Part shown: positions 41,316 to 50,987 of the stretch, one piece after another
Position numbering within the stretch: the stretch's first letter is position 1
How the letters are laid out: every line of letters begins with the position of its first letter
Source: Oscillospiraceae bacterium
Lineage (GTDB): Bacteria; Bacillota; Clostridia; Oscillospirales; Ruminococcaceae
Direction of reading: 5' to 3'
DNA length: 64,000 bases
Assembly (NCBI GenBank): GCA_017435565.1
Contig: JAFSEU010000003.1
Coordinates: 1 to 64,000, forward strand
Position numbers and translations under genes: made by a program
Notes under the pieces: model-generated
Told to the model about the DNA's origin: nothing
Seen by the model: only the letters and a program-made list of their open reading frames with translations
Database searches by the model: none

Positions 41316-43130
41316 ATGTTTAGCGAGAGACTAAATAAAATACTAACTTTGCTCGGTGTCACTTCGGGAGATTTTGCGAACTTTGCCGGATGCGACAAAT
41401 CCTATATCAGTCGCTTGGCAAGCGGCGCAAGGGTGCCAAAAAACGGCGGTGCGGGCGCATGGCGGCTCGTAAACGGAATATACCTCTTCGCCGACGAAAA
41501 AGGCAAAACCGACGAGCTTTGCGAACTGATCTCCTGCAGGGATAAAAGCTCTGCCAACGGGATCAAGGCGCAGATCATGGTCTGGCTCTACGATGGAGAA
41601 AAAGCCGTCGGCAAGCGAGCTGAACAGCCCAAGGAGAAGGTGTCCTACCGCGCGTTCGGTGAAAAGTTGAACGCCGTGATGGAGCTTGCGGAGATCTCCA
41701 ATATACGCCTGGGAAAACTGGTCAATATCGACACCTCCTACATCAGCCGATTCCGCAACGGTCTGCGCTCTCCGAAATCCAATCCCCGCATGATGGACGC
41801 CCTATGCAACGTTCTGCTGCACAGGCTCGGTGAACAGAACAAAATAAAACAGCTTGCTGTTCTTATGAAAGTCGACCCCGACGCCATGACGGATAAAGAA
41901 GAAGCGTTTGCCCTCTTCCACGATTGGCTGTATCACGCCGAAAAGGCCGACAGCAGTTCCGTGATCGAGAAGCTGCTTGAAAACATCGACACTTTTTCTA
42001 TAGACGCAAAAACACCGCTGCCTTCTTTTGAGGAGGTCGCAGTTGAACGAACGGTCAAATGTGAAGACACTGTATATTTCGGCTCGACCGGCTTGCAAAA
42101 CGCGGTGATACGGTTTCTCGGGAGCGTGATTTCGGACGGAGGCAAAGAACTGTATTTATATTCCGACCAGAATGTGAGCTGGTTGACCGATCCTGTGTTT
42201 CGTCTGAAATGGGCGGCGCTGATGCTTGGGTGTGTACAAAAGGGGATCAGGATCCATATCATTCATTACGTTGATCGTGACGTTTCCGAAATGATCGAGG
42301 CGATCATCAGCTGGCTGCCGCTCTATATGTCCGGAATGATCCGTTCTTATTACTGCAAAAAACAGAAGAACTCCCGGTTTTCCAACACGTTCTTTTTGTG
42401 TCCCGGCGTGGCATGTATCAAGGGAAGTAACGTGATTGGAACGGAAGACCAGAGCGGCGAATACCGTTACGATACCGATCCGAAAATATTAGAGATACAC
42501 CAAGCGGCGTTTAACGGCCTGCTTGCCGATGCAAAGCAGCTTGTGAGAATATACGGTAATCTCGAAAGCGAAGGGCTCATTCACACGGGCAATTCTGGAA
42601 TGACGGTGCTCGGAACCACACTGCCGCTTGCCACTATGCCGAAAGAAACGCTTGTTTCGATTCTTGTACGCTGCGGCGCTGACGAAACCGTGAAGAACAG
42701 GGCGCTTTCCGTTTGGGAAAGCAGAAAGAAGCTGCTCTCCGATACTCTGCACAATTCATTCGTTCACGAGTGCATTCCTCTGGCGGACGAAGAAAGCCTG
42801 TTCGGAAACAGAGTATTTGCGGATATTCCCGGTCTCACTGTCACGTACACGCCGAATGAATATGCGGAACATATAAGGAACATCATGGTGTTGTCGGATG
42901 AAAATCCACAATATCGTTTTTACGCTTTGCCGGACGCACCCTTTGCCAATACGCAGATCGTCATTTCCAACGATCTCGTGACGGTAAGCCGACTGAACGC
43001 TCCACAAGTCACGTTTTTGATCTCTCATCCTGCCATGTACGAAGCCTTCGTCGCTTATGCCGACCGCATCACAGTAAGGCATAAGCTGGATAAGCTCTCG
43101 ACCAAGAGACTGCTAGAACGGTATTTGTGA
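41316..43130 (+). CDS. Large regulator with two N-terminal XRE-like HTH domains
   Basis: 604 residues from ATG 41316 (GGAGG upstream). Two similar helix-turn-helix units: about 1-45 (FSERLNKILTLLGV, CDKSYISRLASGARVPK) and about 110-155 (FGEKLNAVMELAEI, DTSYISRFRNGLRSPK). The remaining 440 residues have no membrane segment and no family that I know; a cytoplasmic sensor domain is likely. It is transcribed away from the lipoprotein/membrane protein/zinc-ribbon operon across a shared control region with repeated TTGACA-like blocks, so it probably regulates that operon. GC content matches that operon, not the core. Confidence 0.8.
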   Translation: MFSERLNKILTLLGVTSGDFANFAGCDKSYISRLASGARVPKNGGAGAWRLVNGIYLFADEKGKTDELCELISCRDKSSANGIKAQIMVWLYDGEKAVGKRAEQPKEKVSYRAFGEKLNAVMELAEISNIRLGKLVNIDTSYISRFRNGLRSPKSNPRMMDALCNVLLHRLGEQNKIKQLAVLMKVDPDAMTDKEEAFALFHDWLYHAEKADSSSVIEKLLENIDTFSIDAKTPLPSFEEVAVERTVKCEDTVYFGSTGLQNAVIRFLGSVISDGGKELYLYSDQNVSWLTDPVFRLKWAALMLGCVQKGIRIHIIHYVDRDVSEMIEAIISWLPLYMSGMIRSYYCKKQKNSRFSNTFFLCPGVACIKGSNVIGTEDQSGEYRYDTDPKILEIHQAAFNGLLADAKQLVRIYGNLESEGLIHTGNSGMTVLGTTLPLATMPKETLVSILVRCGADETVKNRALSVWESRKKLLSDTLHNSFVHECIPLADEESLFGNRVFADIPGLTVTYTPNEYAEHIRNIMVLSDENPQYRFYALPDAPFANTQIVISNDLVTVSRLNAPQVTFLISHPAMYEAFVAYADRITVRHKLDKLSTKRLLERYL

Positions 43131-43348
43131 TAAGACCGTATGATTACAATATAAAATAGTGCAAAATGAGATTTCCGATGAAAAGCCTAAGCGGTATTCA
43201 ATGAAAAAGCACAACAGCGACGTGAGCTGATCCCGCCGCTGTTCGTTTATATCCGTCACCGCAGTAGAAGTCGATGAGCTATTCAGGGCTGGTTATGAGT
43301 ACTGTCGGGATCATTAAAGAGTTCATGACTAATGCTGTATAATAAAAC
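43131..43348. other. Intergenic debris between regulator and IS remnant
   Basis: 218 bases with no supported gene; several short frames are broken by stops. The right side leads into the promoter of the IS remnant (TTGCCA at 43349, 18 bases, TATAAT at 43373). Confidence 0.4.
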
Positions 43349-43648
43349 TTGCCACATTTAATAAAGCCAAAGTATAATAAAAAACAAAGGAGTGTGTCAT
43401 ACATGAATACAGACAGAAAATACGATGAAGAATAAAAAAGGCAAGCCATAAAATCGGCTAAAGAGGTGGGAACTAAGACGGCTGTAGAAGAACTGGGGAT
43501 CCCTTGCGAGGGCACAGTCCGCAAGGTCATGGCTCAAATAGGGCTTATCCATAAACCACGGAGAAAGCCGAACGGTATAACCAAAGCTGACCGTGAAGCA
43601 CACAAGTCGGACGATCTTCTGAAACGTGATTTCAGTGCAGTTATATGA
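43349..43648 (+). mobile_element. IS3-family insertion sequence remnant
   Basis: A promoter and SD (AAAGGAG) lead to MNTDRKYDEE at 43404, then an in-frame TAA at 43434 and KRQAIKSAKEVGTKTAVEEL, which is the start of an IS3-type orfA protein. The frame then jumps within a few codons to orfB sequence (KVMAQIGLIHKPRRKPNGIT, DREAHKSDDLLKRDFSA) and stops. Most of both transposase halves, including the DDE catalytic residues, is deleted, so this is a dead remnant. Confidence 0.85.
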
Positions 43649-43773
43649 AAAAAGTAGGAGCACATTATAAAATAGCGTACTTCTACTTTGTGTTTAATCG
43701 GAATGGTACTTGCCTTCGGTTATTGTTACTATTATGATAACTGCCTTTTAGGATGCCTCACGGATACAACCTA

Positions 43774-43806
43774 TGGTCGCAGGTTCGAATCCTGTCACAA
43801 GCTCCA
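43774..43806 (+). tRNA. tRNA 3' fragment (T arm and acceptor with CCA only)
   Basis: GCAGG-TTCGAAT-CCTGT forms a T arm, followed by CACAAGC, a discriminator T and an encoded CCA. A matching 5' acceptor (GCTTGTG) is absent upstream and no anticodon arm is seen, so only the 3' part of a tRNA gene is present. Its natural terminator follows. This is what tRNA-targeting integration leaves behind. Confidence 0.7.
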
Positions 43807-43812
43807 AAGAAA

Positions 43813-43848
43813 AACCTCGGAAATACGTTGTTTCCGAGGTTTCTTTTT
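43813..43848 (+). terminator. Terminator of the tRNA fragment
   Basis: An 11-bp stem AACCTCGGAAA / TTTCCGAGGTT with a 7-base loop, then TCTTTTT. Confidence 0.85.
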
Positions 43849-44006
43849 ATGTATAAAGCTACTCCCCTCAGTTTGTAGATAAAGCGACATCGTAAGTTTT
43901 ATTATTCTCAGAAAGTTCTTTTCCGAATTCACTTGAAAAACCCCGTAATATCCTGTATAATAAAAATATAACATTCCATCGTCTTACACGCAAAAGGAGC
44001 CGGCAT

Positions 44007-44543
44007 ATGGTTTTGGAAATGTATCTTCCCCTGCTTGCTTCCAAAGAGGAAGAAAGCAGGTTTGAACAAATATATTATGAGAACAGGAACCTCCTATACT
44101 ACTGTGCTTACAGCATTCTGGGTGATGTGCAGTTGTCCGAAGACGCTGTCAGCGAGGCATTTCTTGCACTGATCAAAAACATGAACAAGATTGCCGGCAA
44201 TGACACCGAACGGACACGCAGCTATCTGGTGATCATTGTACGCAATGCCGCACGCAAAATCAGCCGCAGCAGAAAGCACGAAGTCATCACTGCACCACAG
44301 GAACTGCCAGATCTGACAAGTATTCAGATGGATATTCATGCAAGAGAAGCAAAGGCAGACCTGTTCCGCCTGGTGCAGTCGCTGGATGAAAAATACGCCG
44401 ACGTGCTGGTGCTGAAATATTACTATCAGCTGAGGGACAGAGAAATTGCCCGATCGCTGGGGGTATCTTTGACTGCGGTGAAAAGCCGCCTTGCAAGAGG
44501 AAAGCGTCTGATGGCAGAGAAAATCAAGGAGGAGATGCCATGA
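44007..44543 (+). CDS. ECF-type RNA polymerase sigma factor
   Basis: 178 residues; AAAGGAG lies seven bases before the ATG. Region 2 (about 15-85) has SEDAVSEAFLALIKNMNK and SYLVIIVRNAARKISR; region 4 (about 115-170) has LDEKYADVLVLKYYYQLRD and SLTAVKSRLARGKRLM. Overlaps the next gene by four bases (ATGA). It heads a six-gene plus-strand operon of cell-surface and export functions. Confidence 0.92.
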   Translation: MVLEMYLPLLASKEEESRFEQIYYENRNLLYYCAYSILGDVQLSEDAVSEAFLALIKNMNKIAGNDTERTRSYLVIIVRNAARKISRSRKHEVITAPQELPDLTSIQMDIHAREAKADLFRLVQSLDEKYADVLVLKYYYQLRDREIARSLGVSLTAVKSRLARGKRLMAEKIKEEMP

Positions 44544-45244
44544 CAAACAGAGAATTTGAACAGTTCCTGCGTGAATCCATTGAAGAGCATGGCGACTCTT
44601 ATGTGGACGTGCCGCAGTATACAGTGTCACACCGCTTCTCCAAAGGATTTGAACGAAAAATAAAGCGCATGAGCAGACAGTCAGCACTTACGCTTCCCGA
44701 TCTGCACGGAATGCCCCTGCGGAAACGCATTGCATTTATGACAATGATCATCATTCTGCTTTCCATGATGACAATGACTGTGGCTGCCTATGTAGGTGGA
44801 TTCACATGGGAACATCTGGAAACAGAAACCATTGTGAATGCTGCATATGATGAGAACGCACAAACAGAAATCCACACCTACTATGCACCTTCCTATATTC
44901 CCGAACCTCTGGTGCAAACCAATACGGATGTATATGCAAATGAGGACAGTATCTATCATCTGGAGTATCATTTTGGGGAATTGATGGATGACAACTATTT
45001 ATTTCTGTACTATCGGCAGTATATTAAATCGGAGTTTCAGGTCTGCTGGAATGTATCGGAACAAAACGATGTGATCCCCGTACAGGTCAACGGCTGCGAT
45101 GGCTTTCTGGTAGTGCTGTGTCAGGAGTATTGCCGCTGGCTGTGCTGGGATGATGGGGAATATATTTTCTGGATCCGCACGAACATTGATCAGGATGCAC
45201 TAATGAAAGTAGCGGAATCTGTACAAAAAGTAGAATTTGATTGA
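44540..45244 (+). CDS. DUF4367 membrane protein, putative anti-sigma factor
   Basis: 234 residues: an N-terminal cytoplasmic part of about 65 residues, one membrane helix (about 68-90) and an external domain whose end (CDGFLVVLCQEYCRWLCWDD, GEYIFWIRTNIDQDALMKVA) is the DUF4367 pattern found behind many Firmicute ECF sigma genes. Translational coupling to the sigma gene supports an anti-sigma or sensor role. Confidence 0.85.
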   Translation: MTNREFEQFLRESIEEHGDSYVDVPQYTVSHRFSKGFERKIKRMSRQSALTLPDLHGMPLRKRIAFMTMIIILLSMMTMTVAAYVGGFTWEHLETETIVNAAYDENAQTEIHTYYAPSYIPEPLVQTNTDVYANEDSIYHLEYHFGELMDDNYLFLYYRQYIKSEFQVCWNVSEQNDVIPVQVNGCDGFLVVLCQEYCRWLCWDDGEYIFWIRTNIDQDALMKVAESVQKVEFD

Positions 45245-45335
45245 GCCTTGCATCCTTTTGCTTTTGAAATGGATTACTTTTAAAAGAGATTTTCGGAGTC
45301 TGTCAAACAGACTCCTTCTTTTTTGGAGGAATCAC

Positions 45336-46451
45336 ATGAAAAGAGTATATGGCTGCATTGCTGCAGCATTTGCACTTCTTCTGACAGGATGCAGCGGGCA
45401 AACATCTGCTGCGAATGACTGGCGGATCATATCCATGTATCAGCTTGCAGAGCCGCAAAAAAACGGCGCATTCATCATGAACGACAGCAGACTGGATTTT
45501 CTGGATGTACAGGCAAACACAAGCATTCCCCTTTGCGATGAGCCGTCCTGTACTCATAGTTCGGAAAGCGACTGCACCGCCTATGGTAAATCCAATCATC
45601 CCTTTTTCTATAGCGACAAGCTGTGCTGGTTTACGATGACGGAATATTATGAAACAGACAGCGGCTATCAGGCGGATGTACAACTGTGGCAGAGTGATGC
45701 GAACGGCAGCAATGCCGAAATGCTGCTTGTGGAAAAGGGTGCATCCTGCATGGGTGCAGAGCGTTTTGTACTGGATGGAGATGTGCTCTATTACTTCGTT
45801 ACACGCCAGACCTATGATATGGAATTTCAGGAAAATGAACCAAGCATCTCGTTCCATGCATACAACTTCAAAACAGAAGAAACTGTGCAGTATGGTGAAG
45901 TGGTCAAGGGGTACAGCTGCGGCATGTGGACGCTGGGCATCTGGGAGAAGAATCTGTATGCTACTGCATCGGCGGCAGAAGTCAATCTGCCCTATCTTGA
46001 TCGGTTACTTGCCTATGCGGAAGAAAACAATCTGACGCAGGATGAGGCGATGACACTGTTTATGCAGGAGGATCGCTATATAGAAAAGCATCTGACACTG
46101 AACCTTTCCACAGGAGAATGGACAGAAGTGCAGGATGTGCCGATGCTGTTATCTGCACGTTTTTGGTATAATCAGGACGAAAATGGGTTTTATGCAGAAG
46201 ATCACAACGGCAAACGTTTTTCCATCTATGATAATGATGTGATCTCCACAGAAATGTATGGGGACTACTGCTGGCTGCACACCAATGAGGGGATGAAGCT
46301 CTGGAGTGAGGAGACACAGACGCTATACGCACTTTCTCTTTCGGAAAATCAATATCTTTGCGATATTTGCGGTGAGTATGCTGTGATTCAGACGAGCGGT
46401 AATGGCACATCCATGTACCACTCTGTACCTGTGGAGGAGATTCTGTCATGA
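45336..46451 (+). CDS. Lipoprotein, beta-propeller-like
   Basis: 371 residues from ATG 45336 (TTGGAGGA upstream). The signal peptide ends at LLLTGC (Cys17). The mature protein is a series of beta strands with blade-like repeats (LCWFTMTEYYETD, VLYYFVTRQTYDME, YCWLHTNEGMKLW), resembling surface DUF5050/propeller proteins. It ends by overlapping the ABC ATPase start by four bases, so it belongs to the same operon. Function unknown. Confidence 0.75.
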   Translation: MKRVYGCIAAAFALLLTGCSGQTSAANDWRIISMYQLAEPQKNGAFIMNDSRLDFLDVQANTSIPLCDEPSCTHSSESDCTAYGKSNHPFFYSDKLCWFTMTEYYETDSGYQADVQLWQSDANGSNAEMLLVEKGASCMGAERFVLDGDVLYYFVTRQTYDMEFQENEPSISFHAYNFKTEETVQYGEVVKGYSCGMWTLGIWEKNLYATASAAEVNLPYLDRLLAYAEENNLTQDEAMTLFMQEDRYIEKHLTLNLSTGEWTEVQDVPMLLSARFWYNQDENGFYAEDHNGKRFSIYDNDVISTEMYGDYCWLHTNEGMKLWSEETQTLYALSLSENQYLCDICGEYAVIQTSGNGTSMYHSVPVEEILS

Positions 46452-47302
46452 AGCTGACCTTTGCACATCTGACAAAACAATATGGCAGCTTCACCGCATT
46501 GGAGGATTTTTCCTACACCTTCACACCCGGCGTATACGGATTGCTTGGCCCAAACGGTGCAGGAAAATCCACACTGATGAACATTCTCACCGGCAATCTG
46601 CAAGCAACTGCGGGACGCATTCTGCTGGATGGTACACCCGTGCAGGAACTGGGTGCGGCATTTCGGAAACGGATCGGTTTTATGCCCCAACAGCAGGGGC
46701 TTTATCCTGAATTTACGCTGGAACACTTTCTCTGGTATATGGCATCTCTCAAGGGACTCAGCAAGAAACAAGCGAAAGAGGAAATCCCACATCTCATACA
46801 GCTTGTCAATCTGAATGGACAGAAACATAAACGGCTTGGTGGGTTTTCGGGCGGTATGAAACAGCGTGCGCTGATCGCACAAGCCATGCTCGGAAAGCCC
46901 GACATTCTGATCCTGGATGAACCCACTGCCGGTCTTGACCCCAAAGAACGTATCCGCATCCGCAATCTGATCGCAGAGGCGGCATTTGACCGCATTGTTC
47001 TGATTGCCACTCATGTGGTGACGGATGTGGCATACATCGCAAAGGAGATCCTGCTTCTGAAGCAAGGCACGATTCTTGACAGCGGTACACCACCCATCCT
47101 ATGTAAAAAGCTGGAGGGAAAAGTGTTTCTGGTAAACTGTGCAGAAGAAGATCTTTCTGCACTTGCAGAGCAAGGGAAGATCTGCAATATCACCAGAGAA
47201 GAAAATGGTATCTCCGTGCGGATACTCTGTGATGCACCACCGCCGAATGCTGTCACCTGCAAGCCCGATTTGGAGGATGTGTACCTCCGAAATTTTGAAT
47301 AG
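46448..47302 (+). CDS. ABC transporter ATP-binding protein
   Basis: 284 residues with Walker A GPNGAGKST (about 36-44), signature FSGGMKQRALI, Walker B ILILDEPTAGLD and the switch histidine in IATHVV. The C-terminal 60 residues resemble the extension of ABC-2 exporter ATPases. It pairs with the large permease starting nine bases after its stop. Confidence 0.93.
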   Translation: MKLTFAHLTKQYGSFTALEDFSYTFTPGVYGLLGPNGAGKSTLMNILTGNLQATAGRILLDGTPVQELGAAFRKRIGFMPQQQGLYPEFTLEHFLWYMASLKGLSKKQAKEEIPHLIQLVNLNGQKHKRLGGFSGGMKQRALIAQAMLGKPDILILDEPTAGLDPKERIRIRNLIAEAAFDRIVLIATHVVTDVAYIAKEILLLKQGTILDSGTPPILCKKLEGKVFLVNCAEEDLSALAEQGKICNITREENGISVRILCDAPPPNAVTCKPDLEDVYLRNFE

Positions 47303-47311
47303 GAGCAGCAT

Positions 47312-49408
47312 ATGATAGGAAACGAATTACGGAAACTGTTCTGTACACGTTCTGTTCTGCTGTCCGTCATAGGCCTTTTGATTGCAAATGTAGTGTTGCT
47401 GTGTCTGCAGATCGGACGAGATCCGATTCCGGCAGAAGACTACAAAGCGATCTATGCACAACTGCAAGGTAAATCCAACGATCAGGCACAGGCAGAGGTA
47501 TTGCAGCAATACGAAAAACTGCGGGAACAGTGGAAGCTTGCAGAGGGTGCGTGCTGGGATGAGATGGAGTTGTATGCTGTGATTCTGGATGAGATCACGG
47601 CGATCACTTCATATGATGACTATCTGACAGGCATTGACGAAGCAGCAGCACGGATGCAGCAAAGCAGCTTGTTCGGCAAACCCGATTCCTTCAGCTACCG
47701 CAATATCCGGAAAACGCCTTCGGATTTTGCACATCTCAAGGGCATAGAACTCAACCTCTCCCCATCCAAAGGAATCGAACTTGCCACTGATTTTCCTGTA
47801 ACCGACGGCATTGCCGCCTGCATACTGCTGCTCACGATATTGACACTGGTCATGCGGGAAAAGGAACAGAATCAGCTTTTACTGTATCACACCACATTCC
47901 ACGGACGTGGACGGCTGGGACTTGCAAAGCTGTGTGCGTGTTTCACCATTGGAATTGCTGCGGCAGTGCTGTTGTATGGCTGTAATCTTCTGATCTGCGG
48001 CAGTATCTATGGACTTGGTGATCTGAGCCGACCGATCCAGTCCGTTCACGCAATGAACGGCAGCTGCTTTCAGCTGACAGTGGGGGCATATCTCGGATTG
48101 TTTTTGCTTGCAAAATCAGCGGCGTATTGTCTGCTTGCAGCGGTCATGTATCTGACGGCGGTATTTGCAAAATCCGCACCCCAATGTTTCGGAACGCTTA
48201 CGATCGTTGGCGGAATTTCGGCGGCACTGTGGATGATAATCCCGAGTGAAAGCATATTCTGTCTGCTCAAATATGTGAATCTGCTGGCGTTTCTGGATAC
48301 GCAAACGCTGTTTGCCGTCTATCAGAACCGCAATGTATTCGGCTTCCCCGTTGGGCAGATGACTGTGTTTGCGGTGTCCGTCTGCATCATGCTGACAGTC
48401 ATATCGCTGTTCTCTGTGAAGCTGTTTGCACGAATGTCCGTGATCCGAAATCAGACAAAACGTCCGCATCTGCGATGGATCCGGCATACGCATCTGCATC
48501 TGTTCAGCCATGAATGCTATAAGGTGTTCATCGGCGGCAAGGTACTGTGGATCATAGCGGCAGTACTGTTGCTTCGAACAGTGATCTATGCACCGCTTCA
48601 GGTATCCTATACCCCCGATGAGATCTATTATCGGCAGTATATGACGGAGCTTGCGGGTGAATACACAGCCGAAAAAGAAGCATGGCTAATGGAAGAAAAA
48701 GCATCAGTGGATGCAGCACAATCAGAATATATGGCTGCATTGCAGGCTGCGGGAGAGAACACCCTGCTTGTTGTAACAAAGTATCAGAGTATCCTTGCAC
48801 CAAAAGCCGCATTGGAAGAAACCATCCGTCATGCCGAACACCTGCAATCTGTTCCCGACGGCGCATTTTTCTATGACCGAGGGTATCGGCTGCTGACATC
48901 GGGCGCAGAAAACAAAACCCATATTCTGCTTGCCATGCTGATGAGTGCGCTGCTCCTGTGCTGTATATCAGGGATATTCACAAGAGAATACCACATGCAG
49001 ATGCACCTGCTGCTGCATTCCTCCTACAAAGGGCAAAAGCCTGTGCTGATCTGTAAACTGTGTATTGCGTTTTTCATCGTGTTGATGGTATATCTTGCGG
49101 TGTATGTGCCGTATTTCATGCAGGTCTTATCCGCCTATGGCATGGTTGGGGCAGATGCTCCCGCCGCATCCATGGAACATCTGCAGGGATGGAACTGTTC
49201 GGTCGGCGGCTATCTGATTCTGTTGAGTCTGAAACGATTTGCGGGCTTTCTGCTGCAGGCAGTGACGCTGTGGCTGTTATCCCATAAATTGCCGAACACA
49301 TCGGCACTCATTGCCGCTGCAGGTGTGCTGTTCCTTTTGCCGCTGCTGCTTGTGTGGCTCGGTATTCCCGGGATGCAGCATCTGCTTTGGAACCCATTGA
49401 TTCTATAA
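47312..49408 (+). CDS. Large ABC-2 type permease
   Basis: 698 residues, about twice a usual ABC-2 permease. It has two similar halves, each with an N-terminal membrane helix, a helical external loop of about 120 residues (EDYKAIYAQLQGKSNDQAQ; YRQYMTELAGEYTAEKEAWL) and a group of five membrane segments, so one chain probably forms both halves of the channel. SD AGGAGC precedes the ATG. Operon partner of the ATPase and of two lipoproteins. Confidence 0.85.
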   Translation: MIGNELRKLFCTRSVLLSVIGLLIANVVLLCLQIGRDPIPAEDYKAIYAQLQGKSNDQAQAEVLQQYEKLREQWKLAEGACWDEMELYAVILDEITAITSYDDYLTGIDEAAARMQQSSLFGKPDSFSYRNIRKTPSDFAHLKGIELNLSPSKGIELATDFPVTDGIAACILLLTILTLVMREKEQNQLLLYHTTFHGRGRLGLAKLCACFTIGIAAAVLLYGCNLLICGSIYGLGDLSRPIQSVHAMNGSCFQLTVGAYLGLFLLAKSAAYCLLAAVMYLTAVFAKSAPQCFGTLTIVGGISAALWMIIPSESIFCLLKYVNLLAFLDTQTLFAVYQNRNVFGFPVGQMTVFAVSVCIMLTVISLFSVKLFARMSVIRNQTKRPHLRWIRHTHLHLFSHECYKVFIGGKVLWIIAAVLLLRTVIYAPLQVSYTPDEIYYRQYMTELAGEYTAEKEAWLMEEKASVDAAQSEYMAALQAAGENTLLVVTKYQSILAPKAALEETIRHAEHLQSVPDGAFFYDRGYRLLTSGAENKTHILLAMLMSALLLCCISGIFTREYHMQMHLLLHSSYKGQKPVLICKLCIAFFIVLMVYLAVYVPYFMQVLSAYGMVGADAPAASMEHLQGWNCSVGGYLILLSLKRFAGFLLQAVTLWLLSHKLPNTSALIAAAGVLFLLPLLLVWLGIPGMQHLLWNPLIL

Positions 49409-49417
49409 GGAGAACCT

Positions 49418-50944
49418 ATGAAAATCAAATCAATCTTATGCTTTTGTACGCTGTCCGTTCTGCTTTGCGGATGTCAGCCGCAGAGCGATTCTATTGCATC
49501 GGAATCCACTGAAACCACATCGGTTGCAGAAACTACAACGATATCGTCTGCCGAAAATACACCATCGCAAAAGGAATTGAATTTTCCGTCCTATGAAGAA
49601 ATACAGAGTGAATATCCCGACAAGACTGTTCTGGTGTGGGTCATCGAGGAAACACTTTATGAGCGTAATTACCCGTTCCGTACGGCAGAAGTCAACGCTT
49701 ATCTGGATGAAAAGGGCTATGATTTTGCGGTCTGCTTTGTGCCGATCCGTGGAGATGAACAAACCTATACAGCACAGGTAACCGACATGATCAATGCCGG
49801 TGAACAGGTAGATATCATCTATGCTTCCTTCACCACAAGCGGTGAGGCGGGCAGTAATTCGTATCACAAATACATTTACAACGGGCTGTTTGCGCCGCTG
49901 GATCCCTATTTTGATACCGCAGAGGGAAAGATTCTCTATGAACTGATGCCGGAGAATCATTGGGAAGCACTCCGTGTGAATGATCATATCTATGGTGTGG
50001 ATGGCTCCATGCAGACTTTGAGTCTGGATTATGGATACTATGTCAACGCAGAACTGGCTGAAAAGTATGGATATGATATTCATTCGCCATTGGAAGAACA
50101 GATTGCAATTCTGGACCAGGTAAAAAGCACTGAGCAGAAATGCGATGTGTTTGCCGCCTGGGAAAACTATACGAGTTTCTCTTATTATGCGAATATACAG
50201 ACCATCACATCCGCTGTGTACTGGGATGATACAGAGCATCGGGCAAAGATTGCACCGGATCATGTCCAATATACAGATCGTCTGAAGCTGTTTTATACAC
50301 TGAAACAGAAAGGGCTCCTTGCAAGACCCGAAATGCAGGATACGTTCTTCATCCTGCAGACGAATTTTTGTCCCGGAGCAGGATTGGTATGGGAGGCAGA
50401 CGAAACGATCTCCGTACCATACGGCGAAAATACAGTGGAGGCATACCCGTTATTTCCAAAGGATACTGCCGTGCGGCAGGCTTACTGTGCAACTGGAATC
50501 AGCACACAATCACAGCATCCCGACATGGCATTCCGGCTGCTTGCACTGACACAAACGGATGCTGACCTTAACAATCTGCTGACCTATGGTGTAGAGGGCA
50601 AGGATTATGAACTTGTGGATGGTATTGTCAGCCAGGTGCAGAATCGTGTCAGTCTTGATCGCTTTGCCAATTACATGATCTGTCACCCTCACCAAAGCAA
50701 TGGTTTTTCTGCTGAAGATTACCATACGATCTTTGCATCGGCAGCCGTTTCGGAGGATATAAGTTTTGCCTTTGACGGCAGGGAGATGATTCCTCAAACG
50801 CAAGCGATTGCTGAGGTTCTCGATACATTTACGCTTTCAACCGATCAGAGTTTGGATGAGATACTGAACGCATTGAAAATGAAGCTGAAGCAGGCCGGCA
50901 TTCAGGAAGTCATTGATGAATGCAACAGGCAGTATGGTGCTTAA
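49418..50944 (+). CDS. Extracellular solute-binding lipoprotein
   Basis: 508 residues; the signal peptide ends at LLCGC (Cys19), followed by a Ser/Thr-rich linker. The body has the family 1 solute-binding pattern: VLVWVIEETLYERN, DMINAGEQVDIIYASFT, LDPYFDT, GVDGSMQTLSLDYGYYVNAE. Such proteins normally feed an importer, yet here the adjacent transporter is an ABC-2 exporter type, so a sensing or surface-anchoring role should be considered. Last gene of the ECF operon, followed by a terminator. Confidence 0.85.
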   Translation: MKIKSILCFCTLSVLLCGCQPQSDSIASESTETTSVAETTTISSAENTPSQKELNFPSYEEIQSEYPDKTVLVWVIEETLYERNYPFRTAEVNAYLDEKGYDFAVCFVPIRGDEQTYTAQVTDMINAGEQVDIIYASFTTSGEAGSNSYHKYIYNGLFAPLDPYFDTAEGKILYELMPENHWEALRVNDHIYGVDGSMQTLSLDYGYYVNAELAEKYGYDIHSPLEEQIAILDQVKSTEQKCDVFAAWENYTSFSYYANIQTITSAVYWDDTEHRAKIAPDHVQYTDRLKLFYTLKQKGLLARPEMQDTFFILQTNFCPGAGLVWEADETISVPYGENTVEAYPLFPKDTAVRQAYCATGISTQSQHPDMAFRLLALTQTDADLNNLLTYGVEGKDYELVDGIVSQVQNRVSLDRFANYMICHPHQSNGFSAEDYHTIFASAAVSEDISFAFDGREMIPQTQAIAEVLDTFTLSTDQSLDEILNALKMKLKQAGIQEVIDECNRQYGA

Positions 50945-50987
50945 TTCAGATTCAATATCGCAAAATGACAAACCAAATATCAATTCT

